Origin: CAVUEG01 sp963740525
GTDB taxonomy: Bacteria > Actinomycetota > Actinomycetes > Propionibacteriales > Nocardioidaceae
DNA length: 64,000 nt
Assembly: GCA_963740525.1 (NCBI GenBank)
Contig: CAVUEG010000006.1
Span: forward strand, 1,364,001-1,428,000
Reading direction: 5' to 3'
A program made the translations under genes and the position numbers. The notes beneath the pieces were generated by a model, which was not told the origin of the DNA, searched no databases, and was given only the letters and a program-made list of their open reading frames with translations. Positions 45,134-52,925 of the stretch are shown piece by piece (within the stretch, counting starts at the first letter, position 1; every line of letters begins with the position of its first letter).

Positions 45134-45919
45134 ATGGTCTGGACGGGAAGTGCCCAGGCGTACGCCGAGACCTTCGGGCTGCTGTGCAACGGGACGTTGC
45201 CCGCGCTGCTCGACCGGGCCGGCCTCGGGGAACCCAACGACCTCGAGACTCTCGACGTCGGATGTGGTCCGGGAGAGCTGAGCCGACGAGCAGCCGGCTC
45301 GGGCTCCAGGGTCACTGCAGTCGACCCCGATCCCGAGATGCTGGTCCTCGCGCGGCGCCGATGTCCCGATCTCGCGACTGCGCGCGCAAGCCTGCCCGAC
45401 CTGCCGTTCCCCACGGCCAGCTTCGACGTGGTGGTCGCCAACTTCGTCGTCAACCACGTGCCCGACCCACGGGCCGCGGTGCGGGAGCTGGGTCGGGTTG
45501 CGCGTCGCGACGGCGTGGTCGCCTTCACCATCTGGCCGTCGGGGACCTCTACCCAGGCGGAGCTGTGGGCAGCGGTGATGGAGGCGGCAGGAGTCGAGCC
45601 ACCTCCCGGCCAGCGGTTGGACCCCGCGTTGGACTTCGGGCGCTCGGCCGAGGGCGTCACCGCGCTGGTCACCGAGGCAGGTCTGGTCGACGCCGCCGCC
45701 GAGGAGCTCTCCTGGCGGCACCGGATCGACCCGGAGGTGCTCTGGCGCGGCGTCGCCGCCGGGGTCGGGGTGATCGGCCGGACCTTCCTCGGTCAGCCGA
45801 CGGCGGTGCAGGACGCGATGAAGCGTGCCTACGACCGGCTGGCTGAGCCCCTGTTCGAGCGTGGAGCCCTGGCCCTGAAGAGCCGGGCGGTGCTCGGCAC
45901 CGGACGCCGGCGCCCCTGA
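45134..45919 (+). CDS. Class I SAM-dependent methyltransferase
   Basis: The roughly 261-residue protein has motif I LETLDVGCGPGELSRRA, an acidic residue after strand 2 (TAVDPDPEML), motif II-like FDVVVANFVVNHVPDP and a post-motif VARRDGVVAFTIW, the pattern of UbiE/type 11 methyltransferases. Substrate is unknown. Start uncertain: ATG at 45134 has GGGGA three bases upstream, ATG at 45113 is an alternative; both lie just past the tRNA. Confidence 0.85.
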   Translation: MVWTGSAQAYAETFGLLCNGTLPALLDRAGLGEPNDLETLDVGCGPGELSRRAAGSGSRVTAVDPDPEMLVLARRRCPDLATARASLPDLPFPTASFDVVVANFVVNHVPDPRAAVRELGRVARRDGVVAFTIWPSGTSTQAELWAAVMEAAGVEPPPGQRLDPALDFGRSAEGVTALVTEAGLVDAAAEELSWRHRIDPEVLWRGVAAGVGVIGRTFLGQPTAVQDAMKRAYDRLAEPLFERGALALKSRAVLGTGRRRP

Positions 45920-45987
45920 CGAGGGGGGTGCGTCGGCGGCCGGACCTCGCGTAGTTTGAGTCGGACACCCAACTCGGAGGGGGGCCC

Positions 45988-46824
45988 ATGCCGCGAACGC
46001 ACCCCGGCTTCGGCTCGAAGGTCATGGCGATGCTCGCCGCTGCCCTGGTCGTGACCGTGGCGGTCCCGGCCAGAGGGGCTCCGCCGTCCCGCGTGCCCGG
46101 CCAGCCGGCCTTGCGAGCGGCGGTCGACAAGCCGCCACTCCTGCGGCCGAACCTGGTCGTGCTCCGCGCCAAGGACCTATATGTCGTGCGCACCGCCGAG
46201 GGCCGAAAGCTGCGGTTCGAGTCGGCGATGGGGAACGTCGGCCGCGGGCCCGTGGAGGTACGGCCCCGTCACGACCTCCCCTGCCCGGGTGGCAAGGAGA
46301 TGGCGATCCAGGTGACCTACCGCGACGTCGACGGGTCCGGCTGGTTCCGCCGCAAGGTCGACACCGAGGTGCACCGGCGCCGGGCCGGCTGCATGGTCTA
46401 CCACCCCCAGCACGACCACTGGCACTTCCAGGCCGCCGCCCGCTACGTCCTGACGCAGCTCCAGGACGACGGCTCCCAAGTGGTGAGCACGGCGAGGAAG
46501 AAGATGAGCTTCTGCCTGCGCGACAGCCGGCGGCTTCCGGAGTCGTACGGCACCTTCCACCAGCGGGAGTACTACGGCACGTGCTCGCGCACCTCGCCCA
46601 TGGGGATCTCCACCGGCTGGAGTGACGTCTACCAGTCCTTCCTGGCGGGCCAGGCCCTGCGGCTCCCGGCCCGCGCCGAGGATGGCGTCTACTGCCTGAG
46701 GATCCGGGTCGACCCGAAGGACCAGCTCAAGGAGAGCAACGACCTGGACAACACCTCGGTCAGAGCGTTCCAGATGACCGGCGACACGATCTCCTACCTG
46801 CCCAACAAGACCTGCACGCCCTGA
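45988..46824 (+). CDS. Secreted lysyl-oxidase-like protein
   Basis: The 278-residue protein has a signal peptide (MAMLAAALVVTVAVPARGA) and a lysyl-oxidase-type catalytic domain: the copper-binding histidine cluster YHPQHDHWHFQAAARY, then STARKKMSFCLRDS, YYGTCSRTSPMGISTGWSDV and the closing CARF-like YCLRIRVDPKDQLKESND. Bacterial members are copper amine oxidases or structural relatives of unclear substrate. Conserved cysteines suggest disulfides outside the cell. GGAGGGGGG lies just before the ATG, unlike the many leaderless genes nearby. Confidence 0.85.
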   Translation: MPRTHPGFGSKVMAMLAAALVVTVAVPARGAPPSRVPGQPALRAAVDKPPLLRPNLVVLRAKDLYVVRTAEGRKLRFESAMGNVGRGPVEVRPRHDLPCPGGKEMAIQVTYRDVDGSGWFRRKVDTEVHRRRAGCMVYHPQHDHWHFQAAARYVLTQLQDDGSQVVSTARKKMSFCLRDSRRLPESYGTFHQREYYGTCSRTSPMGISTGWSDVYQSFLAGQALRLPARAEDGVYCLRIRVDPKDQLKESNDLDNTSVRAFQMTGDTISYLPNKTCTP

Positions 46825-46839
46825 GCCCGCGTCGCTGGC

Positions 46840-47691
46840 TCAGCGCAGCCGGCGTACGTCGAACCGCGAGGACGGATGGGCGATCTCGTCCTGGGCCGCG
46901 ACCAGCTGGATCTCCCGGGTGCCCGCCGTGAAAGTGGCCTCCAGGACGGCGAACACCGAGGACGCCACCCGGCCGAGCGCCTCGGCAGGCGAGCCGGTAG
47001 AGGTGAGCTGGGCCAGGTACAGCGCGGCCGTGAGGTCGCCGCAGCCGTTCGGGCTGATCGGGAGCAGGGGCGTGGTGACCGACCAGGCTCCCTCGTCCGA
47101 GACCGCGACGAGCTCGAGAGTGTCCGGTTCGGAGTCCGTGTGCAGCACGCTGGTGACCAGCACGTGACGTGGTCCCCGGTCGCGGAGCGCCTCGATCGCG
47201 CCGAGCACCTCGGGGAGGGTCTCGGTCCGGGTCCCGGCCAGGAAATCGAGCTCGAAGTGGTTCGGGGTGAGGATGTCGGCGCGCGGCACCACGTGGTCGC
47301 GCAGGAACTCCGGGATCCCGGGTCGCACGAACATCCCTCGCCCGACATCTCCCATCACCGGGTCGCAGCAGTAGACAGCCGCCGGGTTGAGCGCCTTGAC
47401 CTGCTCGACTGCTTCGAGGATCACCTCCCCGACGTCCTCGGCGCCCTGGTACCCCGAGAGCACGGCGTCGACCTCGCCGAGCACCCCCCGCTCCTCGATC
47501 CCCTTGATCACCTCGCGCACGTCCTCGGCGCTGAGCAGCGGCCCGCGCCAGGCGCCGTACCCGGTGTGGTTGGAGAAGTGGACCGTCAGCACCGGCCACA
47601 CCTCGACCCCCAGCCGTTGCAGGGGGAAGGTGGCGGCGCTGTTGCCCACGTGGCCGTAGGCGACCGACGACTGGATCGAGAGGATCTTCAC
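46840..47691 (-). CDS. pdxY: Pyridoxal kinase PdxY
   Basis: The 283-residue ribokinase-like enzyme phosphorylates pyridoxal in the PLP salvage route. It begins ILSIQSSVAYGHVGNSAATF, then WPVLTVHFSNHTGYGAWRG, VYCCDPVMGDVGRGMFV, ADILTPNHFELDFLAG and the anion-hole/catalytic loop SPNGCGDLTAALYLAQL. All are typical of PdxY rather than PdxK/ThiD. It is convergent with the lysyl-oxidase-like gene. Confidence 0.94.
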   Translation of the reverse strand: MKILSIQSSVAYGHVGNSAATFPLQRLGVEVWPVLTVHFSNHTGYGAWRGPLLSAEDVREVIKGIEERGVLGEVDAVLSGYQGAEDVGEVILEAVEQVKALNPAAVYCCDPVMGDVGRGMFVRPGIPEFLRDHVVPRADILTPNHFELDFLAGTRTETLPEVLGAIEALRDRGPRHVLVTSVLHTDSEPDTLELVAVSDEGAWSVTTPLLPISPNGCGDLTAALYLAQLTSTGSPAEALGRVASSVFAVLEATFTAGTREIQLVAAQDEIAHPSSRFDVRRLR

Positions 47692-47724
47692 GGCGCCATG
47701 AAAGCACGCCCGATGAGTGGCGTG

Positions 47725-48339
47725 TCAGCGTCGCAGCGCGAGGTAGCCCTGCGGTGGTACGGCGTCGGCGTAGCCGCTCCCGATCGGCCGCACCTCGAAG
47801 TGCAGGTGGCAGCCGTCGGGCGCTCCCAGCTTGTTCGCCCGGGCCAACAGGTCGCCGCGGTGCACCCGGTCGCCGGGTTCGACGTAGACCGCCTTCACGT
47901 GGCCGAGCACGACGTCGACGTCGCGGCGGTGGTTGCGGATCCGGAACGCCTCGGGTCCGTACGCCGCGCCCAGCGCCCCTGCCGAGTCACGCTCGACCAC
48001 CCGGCCGCGGAAGCCGGCGTAGAGACGGGTGCCACACGCCATCGCGATGTCGAGCCCGTGGTGGAAGCCGCGGCCGAACCGGCAGCGGGGGTCCGGGTCG
48101 TAGAAGGGTGCCGCCGTGCAGCCGAAGGCGATCATCGTGCGGTGGCGGCCGGCGTACCAGGGGGACGCGTAGCGGTGGCGGTCCTTGACCCAGAACCGCT
48201 GGACGGCCCCCGGCAGGCCGGCCGAGTCGGACGCCGTCGGCGCCGCGGGTGAACGAACGGAGGCAGGCCCTGGTCCGGGCACCTGGCCGGGGAGCAGCGC
48301 AGCCGCCGCCATCACCAGTGCCACCAGCCAGTTCCACAT
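47725..48339 (-). CDS. Secreted M23-family metallopeptidase
   Basis: The roughly 204-residue protein has an N-terminal hydrophobic signal (MWNWLVALVMAAAALLPG) and a LytM-type domain: the zinc ligands in FHHGLDIAMACG and the HxH pair in GCHLHFEVRP, with GHVKAVYVEPGDRVHRGDLL between. It probably cleaves peptidoglycan cross-bridges or is a catalytic regulator of other hydrolases. Start: ATG at 48339 puts the signal first; an in-frame TTG lies 24 bases upstream, closer to a GGGGGAG. Confidence 0.85.
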   Translation of the reverse strand: MWNWLVALVMAAAALLPGQVPGPGPASVRSPAAPTASDSAGLPGAVQRFWVKDRHRYASPWYAGRHRTMIAFGCTAAPFYDPDPRCRFGRGFHHGLDIAMACGTRLYAGFRGRVVERDSAGALGAAYGPEAFRIRNHRRDVDVVLGHVKAVYVEPGDRVHRGDLLARANKLGAPDGCHLHFEVRPIGSGYADAVPPQGYLALRR

Positions 48340-48405
48340 GCCGTCATCGAACTCCCCCGACAAGCCCCCGACAAGCCCCCGACAAGCCCCGCCCGACCAG
48401 TGGGG

Positions 48406-49197
48406 TCAGGCGACCTGGATCGACCGCTTCGAGAGCCCCATCCAGTAGCCGTCGATGAGCTGCTCACCCGGTGCCGAGGGGTCGGTCGCCGCGCCCAGGG
48501 TGACGAAGAGCGGCGAGTAGTGCTCGACCGTCGGGTGCGCGTAGGGCATCCCCGGAGCCTTCTCGCGGAACGCTGCCAGCTCGTCGACGTCGCCGCGGGC
48601 CAGGGCCTCTGCCGCCCAGGCGTCGAACTCGGAGGACCACGTGGGCACGGCGGCATCGATCCGGAACTCGGTCAGGAACGGCAGCCCGTGGGTGAGGAAG
48701 CCCGAACCGATCACGAGCACGCCCTCGTCCCGCAGCGGCGCGATCCGGCGGCCGAGCTCCAGGAGCCTGGCCGGGTCGTGGGTGGGCAGCGACATCTGGA
48801 CCACGGGGATGTCCGCCTCGGGGTACATCAGCGTCAGCGGCACCCACGCGCCGTGGTCGAGCCCCCGGCTCGCGTGCTGGTGCACCGGCTCGCGGTCCGG
48901 CATCATCGCGGCCACCCGGGCGGCGAGGGCCGAGGCGTCGGGGGTCCGGTAGGTCATCTCGTAGAACCTGCGCGCGAAGCCGCCGAAGTCGTAGACCAGC
49001 GGGGTGCCGGCCGCGCTGGCCGAGAGGCTGACCGGTGCCGACTCCCAGTGGGCGGAGACGATCAGGATCGCTTGCGGCCGCGGCAGGTCGCGTGCCCACT
49101 CGGCAAGTTCGGCCGACCACACGGGGTCCTCGAGCAGGGGAGGAGCGCCGTGCCCGATGTAGAGCGCGGGCATCCGCTCGGTCCGGTCGGTCGGCAT
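48406..49197 (-). CDS. DODA-type extradiol ring-opening dioxygenase (LigB superfamily)
   Basis: The 263-residue protein matches the 4,5-DOPA dioxygenase/YgiD group: MPALYIGHGAPPLLEDP with the first metal histidine, AILIVSAHWESAPVSL with the second, GLDHGAWVPLTLMYPEADIPVVQ and GSGFLTHGLPF. These enzymes cleave catecholic rings with ferrous iron or zinc. The ATG at 49197 lies after a promoter overlapped by an 18-base near-palindrome, so it is probably repressor controlled. Confidence 0.9.
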   Translation of the reverse strand: MPTDRTERMPALYIGHGAPPLLEDPVWSAELAEWARDLPRPQAILIVSAHWESAPVSLSASAAGTPLVYDFGGFARRFYEMTYRTPDASALAARVAAMMPDREPVHQHASRGLDHGAWVPLTLMYPEADIPVVQMSLPTHDPARLLELGRRIAPLRDEGVLVIGSGFLTHGLPFLTEFRIDAAVPTWSSEFDAWAAEALARGDVDELAAFREKAPGMPYAHPTVEHYSPLFVTLGAATDPSAPGEQLIDGYWMGLSKRSIQVA

Positions 49198-49222
49198 GGT
49201 GCCCCCTTCGTCACTCCTACTG

Positions 49223-49240
49223 TAGTTGAAGATTCAAATA
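49223..49240. promoter_or_regulatory. Near-palindromic operator at the DODA dioxygenase promoter
   Basis: TAGTTGAA-GA-TTCAAATA is an 18-base inverted repeat with one mismatch in an AT-rich patch 26 bases before the dioxygenase start. It adjoins the TACAGT -10-like hexamer on the minus strand. The TTGAA half site is common for MarR-type repressors; no such gene is in the window. Confidence 0.5.
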
Positions 49241-49251
49241 TATCCAAGGGG

Positions 49252-49938
49252 TCAGTCGAGCGACCAGTCGACCGGCGTACCTCCTTGCCTGACCAGCAGG
49301 TCGTTGACCCGGCTGAACGGGCGGGAGCCGAAGAACCCGCGCGAGGCCGACAGGGGGCTCGGGTGTGCCGACTCCACCCAAGGGACCGGGCCCAGCATCG
49401 GCTTCAGGCCCTGGGCGTCGCGACCCCACAGGATCGCCGCCAGGGGACCTCCACGGCGCGCCAGCGCGTCGATGGCGCACTCGGTGACGGCCTCCCACCC
49501 CGCGCCTCGATGCGACGCGGGCTCGCCCGGACGGACCGTGAGGACCCGGTTGAGCAGCAGGACACCCTGCTCGGCCCAGGGGGAGAGGTCGCCGTTCTGC
49601 GGCGGTGGTACCCCGACGTCCTCGACCAGCTCGCGGTAGATGTTGACCAGGCTTCTCGGCAGCGGCCGGACGTCCGGCTCCACCGAGAAGGAGAGCCCGA
49701 CCGCGTGTCCAGGCGTCGGGTACGGGTCCTGTCCGACCACCAGGACGCGCACCTCGGCGAGCGGCCGGTGGAACGCCCGCAGGATGCGCTCGCCGGAGGG
49801 GAGGTACTGCCGACCGGCGGCGAGTTCGTCGCGCAGGAACGACCCCATCCGGGTGATGGTCGCGTCCACCGGGGCCAGGGCCTGACCCCAGTCGGCGGCC
49901 ACCAGCCCTCGGTCGACCAGGCCCTCGAGCGCACTCAT
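49252..49938 (-). CDS. ung: Uracil-DNA glycosylase
   Basis: Ung removes uracil from DNA. The 228-residue family-1 enzyme has the water-activating loop VVGQDPYPTPGHAVGLSFS, QGVLLLNRVLTVRPGEPASH, AILWGRDAQ and the leucine-intercalation loop HPSPLSASRGFFGSRPF with the catalytic histidine. TACGCT lies six bases before the ATG, indicating a leaderless message. Confidence 0.96.
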   Translation of the reverse strand: MSALEGLVDRGLVAADWGQALAPVDATITRMGSFLRDELAAGRQYLPSGERILRAFHRPLAEVRVLVVGQDPYPTPGHAVGLSFSVEPDVRPLPRSLVNIYRELVEDVGVPPPQNGDLSPWAEQGVLLLNRVLTVRPGEPASHRGAGWEAVTECAIDALARRGGPLAAILWGRDAQGLKPMLGPVPWVESAHPSPLSASRGFFGSRPFSRVNDLLVRQGGTPVDWSLD

Positions 49939-49963
49939 CGGGCCAGCGTAGGACCCGGCCGGC

Positions 49964-50743
49964 TCAGCGCGGGTAGCGCTGGGCCAGGTCGTGCCGGACC
50001 AGCCTCCCGTGAGCCACCAGCCGCAGGAGTACCGCGGCGGTGAGCGCCTGCGCGGCCAGCAGGCCGATCAGCACGACGATCTGTGCGGCGCCGGCCTCGA
50101 GCGGCGTACCCCCACCGAGCAGGACCCCGACGAACGCCCCCGGAAGCGTGACCAGGCCCACCGTGCGGGTCTGGTCGATCCCCGGGGTCAGCGCCTCGCG
50201 GGCGGTCGGTCGGATCACCTCGTACGCCGCGTCGCTGCTCATCATCCCCAGGGCCAGCCCGGCCTCGTAGGTGCCGAAGTGGGCCTTGATCTCGTCGAAG
50301 GCGCGGCGTCCGGTGAGCGTGGCCGCAGTCATCGCGCCCCCGATCACGATGCCGGCGGTGGGCACCAGGCCCTTGCCGTTGAAGGGGATCACGCCGGACC
50401 CGAGCACCAGGGTGAGCACCGGGAGGACGCCGATCACGATCGCCATGCCGACCACCGGGAATCGGTCCAGGTCGACGCCGATGCGACGCGACGAGGTGGC
50501 CGTCGCGACCCCCAGCATCAACACCGCGAAGGCCAGGGACCACCAGACCGACCCGAGTGCCGCGGTGATCACCAGGGACACCACGGCCAGCTGGACGACG
50601 GCACGCCCAGCGGCGCTCACGTGGTCGCGCTCGACGCCGAGGCCTCCGAGACGTGAGGCGGAGACGGCCACCACCAGCAGGACCGCGAGCACGACTGCCA
50701 GACGCCAGTCCGGCGTAGGGGCGATCGTGCTGGCGAGGGTCAT
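49964..50743 (-). CDS. FetB/YbbM-like (UPF0014) membrane permease
   Basis: The 259-residue protein has about seven membrane helices and the UPF0014 pattern: AGRAVVQLAVVSLVI, GKGLVPTAGIVIGGAMTAAT, the EIKAHFGTYEAGLALGMMSS loop and GLVTLPGAFVGVLLGG. The best known member, FetB, exports iron with the ATPase FetA; no ATPase is adjacent here. The call to iron or another metal is by family. The next gene upstream ends nine bases away. Confidence 0.87.
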   Translation of the reverse strand: MTLASTIAPTPDWRLAVVLAVLLVVAVSASRLGGLGVERDHVSAAGRAVVQLAVVSLVITAALGSVWWSLAFAVLMLGVATATSSRRIGVDLDRFPVVGMAIVIGVLPVLTLVLGSGVIPFNGKGLVPTAGIVIGGAMTAATLTGRRAFDEIKAHFGTYEAGLALGMMSSDAAYEVIRPTAREALTPGIDQTRTVGLVTLPGAFVGVLLGGGTPLEAGAAQIVVLIGLLAAQALTAAVLLRLVAHGRLVRHDLAQRYPR

Positions 50744-50752
50744 CTGCGTGGG

Positions 50753-52018
50753 CTAGCGGGCGAGGTTCCGGGAGCCGGCCGAGCCGTACCTGCGGACCGG
50801 GTTCGCACCGATCGTCGCGGGGTCGGAGGGCGGGGGTGCGGCCCTCTTGGCCACGGGCTTCCTCGCGACCGGCTTCGTGGTGGCCGACTTCTTGGCGACC
50901 GACTTCCTGGGGGCACGTTTCTTCGGGACCGGCGCCACGTTGCGGGCGTCCCGGGTGGACCACTGCCCGATCCACTCGTCCATGATCCGCCAGGTGGTGC
51001 TGCGTGCTCCACGGCCGGTCAACATGCCGAGGTGCCCCCCGGGAACGACCTCGAAGCGGACCTCGCGCGATCCCGTGAGCAGCGGCACCACGGCCTGGAC
51101 CGCCCGCACGGGAGCGATGCCGTCGGTGCTGCCACCGAAGACGAGCACCGGCACCTCGATGTCGGCGATGTCGATCTCATGGTCGCCGAGGTCGAGCCTC
51201 CCGCCCGCGAGCTGGTTGCCCTTGAGCATCCGGTGGTACAGCTGGCCGAACGTCCGGCCGGGGTAGGCGATCATGTTCGCGGTGAAGCGGTCGACGGCCT
51301 CGATCTGGGCCAGGAAGTCGGCGTCGTCGAGATGGGTGGCGATCGCCATCGGCTTGGTCACGAGCTTCTGGAAGCTCGAGAGCTGGAACGCCCGCTTCAC
51401 CAAGGGCTTGGGGGCTCCGCCGATGAGGCGGTAGACCTGCGTGACCAGCCCGCCGCCGTCGCTGAGGTTGAGCAGCGGCCGGAACGGCGCGACCAGTGGC
51501 ACCAGCCGCACGTCGAACGGCGAGCCGACGATCGTCAGCGAGGCGATCGGAAGGTCCCGGCGGTCCGCCGCGACGAGTGCGGCGAAGATCCCGCCGAGGC
51601 TCCAGCCGACGAGGTGCACCGGTCGACCGCCGGCATGCTTGCTCGTCTCCTCGATGGCGGTCGGGATCACCTCGCTGATCCAGTGCTCCATGCCGAGGGC
51701 TCGGTTGCGGAAGGCGACCTCGCCGTACTCCACCAGGTACGTCGGCCGCCCGCCCTGGACGAAGTGCTCCACCAGAGAGCAGTCGCGGCGCAGGTCGAAG
51801 CAGAGGGACGGTGCCGCCAGCGGAGTGACCAGCAGCACCGGGTCGCCGGTCTGCCGGGTCGTCCCGCTCGGGCGGTAGTGGTACAGCTCGCGCAGGGTTC
51901 CCTCGTCGATCAGCGTGCGCGGCATCGAGCGCAGATCGGCCAGGCCGCCGTACAACATCTTGTGGGCGACGTTGCTGGCGGCGGAGACGACCTGGTCCGG
52001 CTTCGGGATCAGATCCAT
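50753..52018 (-). CDS. Alpha/beta hydrolase, PHA-synthase-like, with a lysine-rich tail
   Basis: The 421-residue protein has the nucleophile elbow VGWSLGGIFAAL (Ser in GxSxG, where polyhydroxyalkanoate synthases carry Cys), DPVLLVTPLAAPSLCFDLRR, and an aspartate/histidine pair in LVFGGSTDGIAPVRAVQAV and EVVPGGHLGMLTGRGA. Residues from about 365 on form a basic tail with KKRAPRKSVAKKSAT and VARKPVAKRAAPP. It resembles PhaC-type alpha/beta proteins annotated as hydrolases in actinobacteria. TACTTT is six bases before the ATG at 52018. Confidence 0.82.
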   Translation of the reverse strand: MDLIPKPDQVVSAASNVAHKMLYGGLADLRSMPRTLIDEGTLRELYHYRPSGTTRQTGDPVLLVTPLAAPSLCFDLRRDCSLVEHFVQGGRPTYLVEYGEVAFRNRALGMEHWISEVIPTAIEETSKHAGGRPVHLVGWSLGGIFAALVAADRRDLPIASLTIVGSPFDVRLVPLVAPFRPLLNLSDGGGLVTQVYRLIGGAPKPLVKRAFQLSSFQKLVTKPMAIATHLDDADFLAQIEAVDRFTANMIAYPGRTFGQLYHRMLKGNQLAGGRLDLGDHEIDIADIEVPVLVFGGSTDGIAPVRAVQAVVPLLTGSREVRFEVVPGGHLGMLTGRGARSTTWRIMDEWIGQWSTRDARNVAPVPKKRAPRKSVAKKSATTKPVARKPVAKRAAPPPSDPATIGANPVRRYGSAGSRNLAR

Positions 52019-52100
52019 GGCCGCAAAGTACCAGCGGTACGGCCAGGCCCCGGACCGCCGCCTAGGATCGAGATTCCCCCACCCCTGCTGAGGAGCACGA

Positions 52101-52925
52101 ATGACGGACGTTGCGCTCGTGACCGGCGGATCCTCGGGCATCGGCGAGCACGCCGCACTCGAGCTCCGCAAGGCTGGCTTCACGGTGTACGCCGTGGCCC
52201 GACGGACCGAGCGGATGTCGGAGCTCGAGGCGCGGGGCATCCACACCTTCGCGATGGACGTGACCGACGACTCGTCGATGCAGGCCGGGATCGCCCGGAT
52301 CATCAAGGAGCAGGGGCGTCTCGACGTGCTGGTCAACAACGCCGGCTATGGCTCGTACGGCGCCGTCGAGGACGTCCCCATCGACGAGGCCCGGCGTCAG
52401 TTCGACGTGAACGTCTTCGGACTCGCGCGGCTGGTCCAGCTCGTGACGCCGCACATGCGTGCGCAGAAGTCCGGCCGCATCATCAACATCTCCTCCATCG
52501 GCGGCAAGTTCTACGAGCCGTTCGGTGCCTGGTACCACGCGACCAAGTTCGCGGTGGAGGGCTTCAGCGACAGCCTGCGGATGGAGCTGAAGCCGTTCGG
52601 CATCTCGGTGGTGCTCATCGAGCCGGGCCCGATCCTCACCGAGTGGAACACCATCGCCAGGGACAGCCTGCTGGAGAACTCAGGCGACGGTCCGTACGCG
52701 GCGTACGCGAGGAAGGCGCACCGGGTGCTGGAGGACTTCGACGCTCCGGGCCGCGCATCCACGCCGGACCTCGTGGGTCGCAAGATCGCGAAGGCCGCGA
52801 CCACGAGGCGCCCGCGGGCGCGCTACCCGGTCGGTCGCGGTGCCAGGGCGATCACGACCAGCCGCGACCTGCTGCCCGACGCGGTGTTCGACCAGATCGT
52901 CAGCCGCACCTACGGGAGCCGCTAG
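52101..52925 (+). CDS. Short-chain dehydrogenase/reductase
   Basis: The 274-residue SDR has the cofactor motif VTGGSSGIGEHAALEL, the arginine pair AVARRTERM, LVNNAGYGSYGAVED and the active site ISSIGGKFYEPFGAWYHATKFA. It matches the SDR group often annotated as oxidoreductase with a C-terminal extension (PVGRGARAITTSRDLLPDAVFD). Its stop codon overlaps that of the convergent otsA at a shared CTAG. Confidence 0.9.
   Translation: MTDVALVTGGSSGIGEHAALELRKAGFTVYAVARRTERMSELEARGIHTFAMDVTDDSSMQAGIARIIKEQGRLDVLVNNAGYGSYGAVEDVPIDEARRQFDVNVFGLARLVQLVTPHMRAQKSGRIINISSIGGKFYEPFGAWYHATKFAVEGFSDSLRMELKPFGISVVLIEPGPILTEWNTIARDSLLENSGDGPYAAYARKAHRVLEDFDAPGRASTPDLVGRKIAKAATTRRPRARYPVGRGARAITTSRDLLPDAVFDQIVSRTYGSR

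Noticed and set aside
46822..46842. TGAGCC / GGCTCA inverted repeat between the lysyl-oxidase-like gene and pdxY
   Set aside because: Six base pairs only, with a nine-base loop and no U-tract; too weak to call a terminator.
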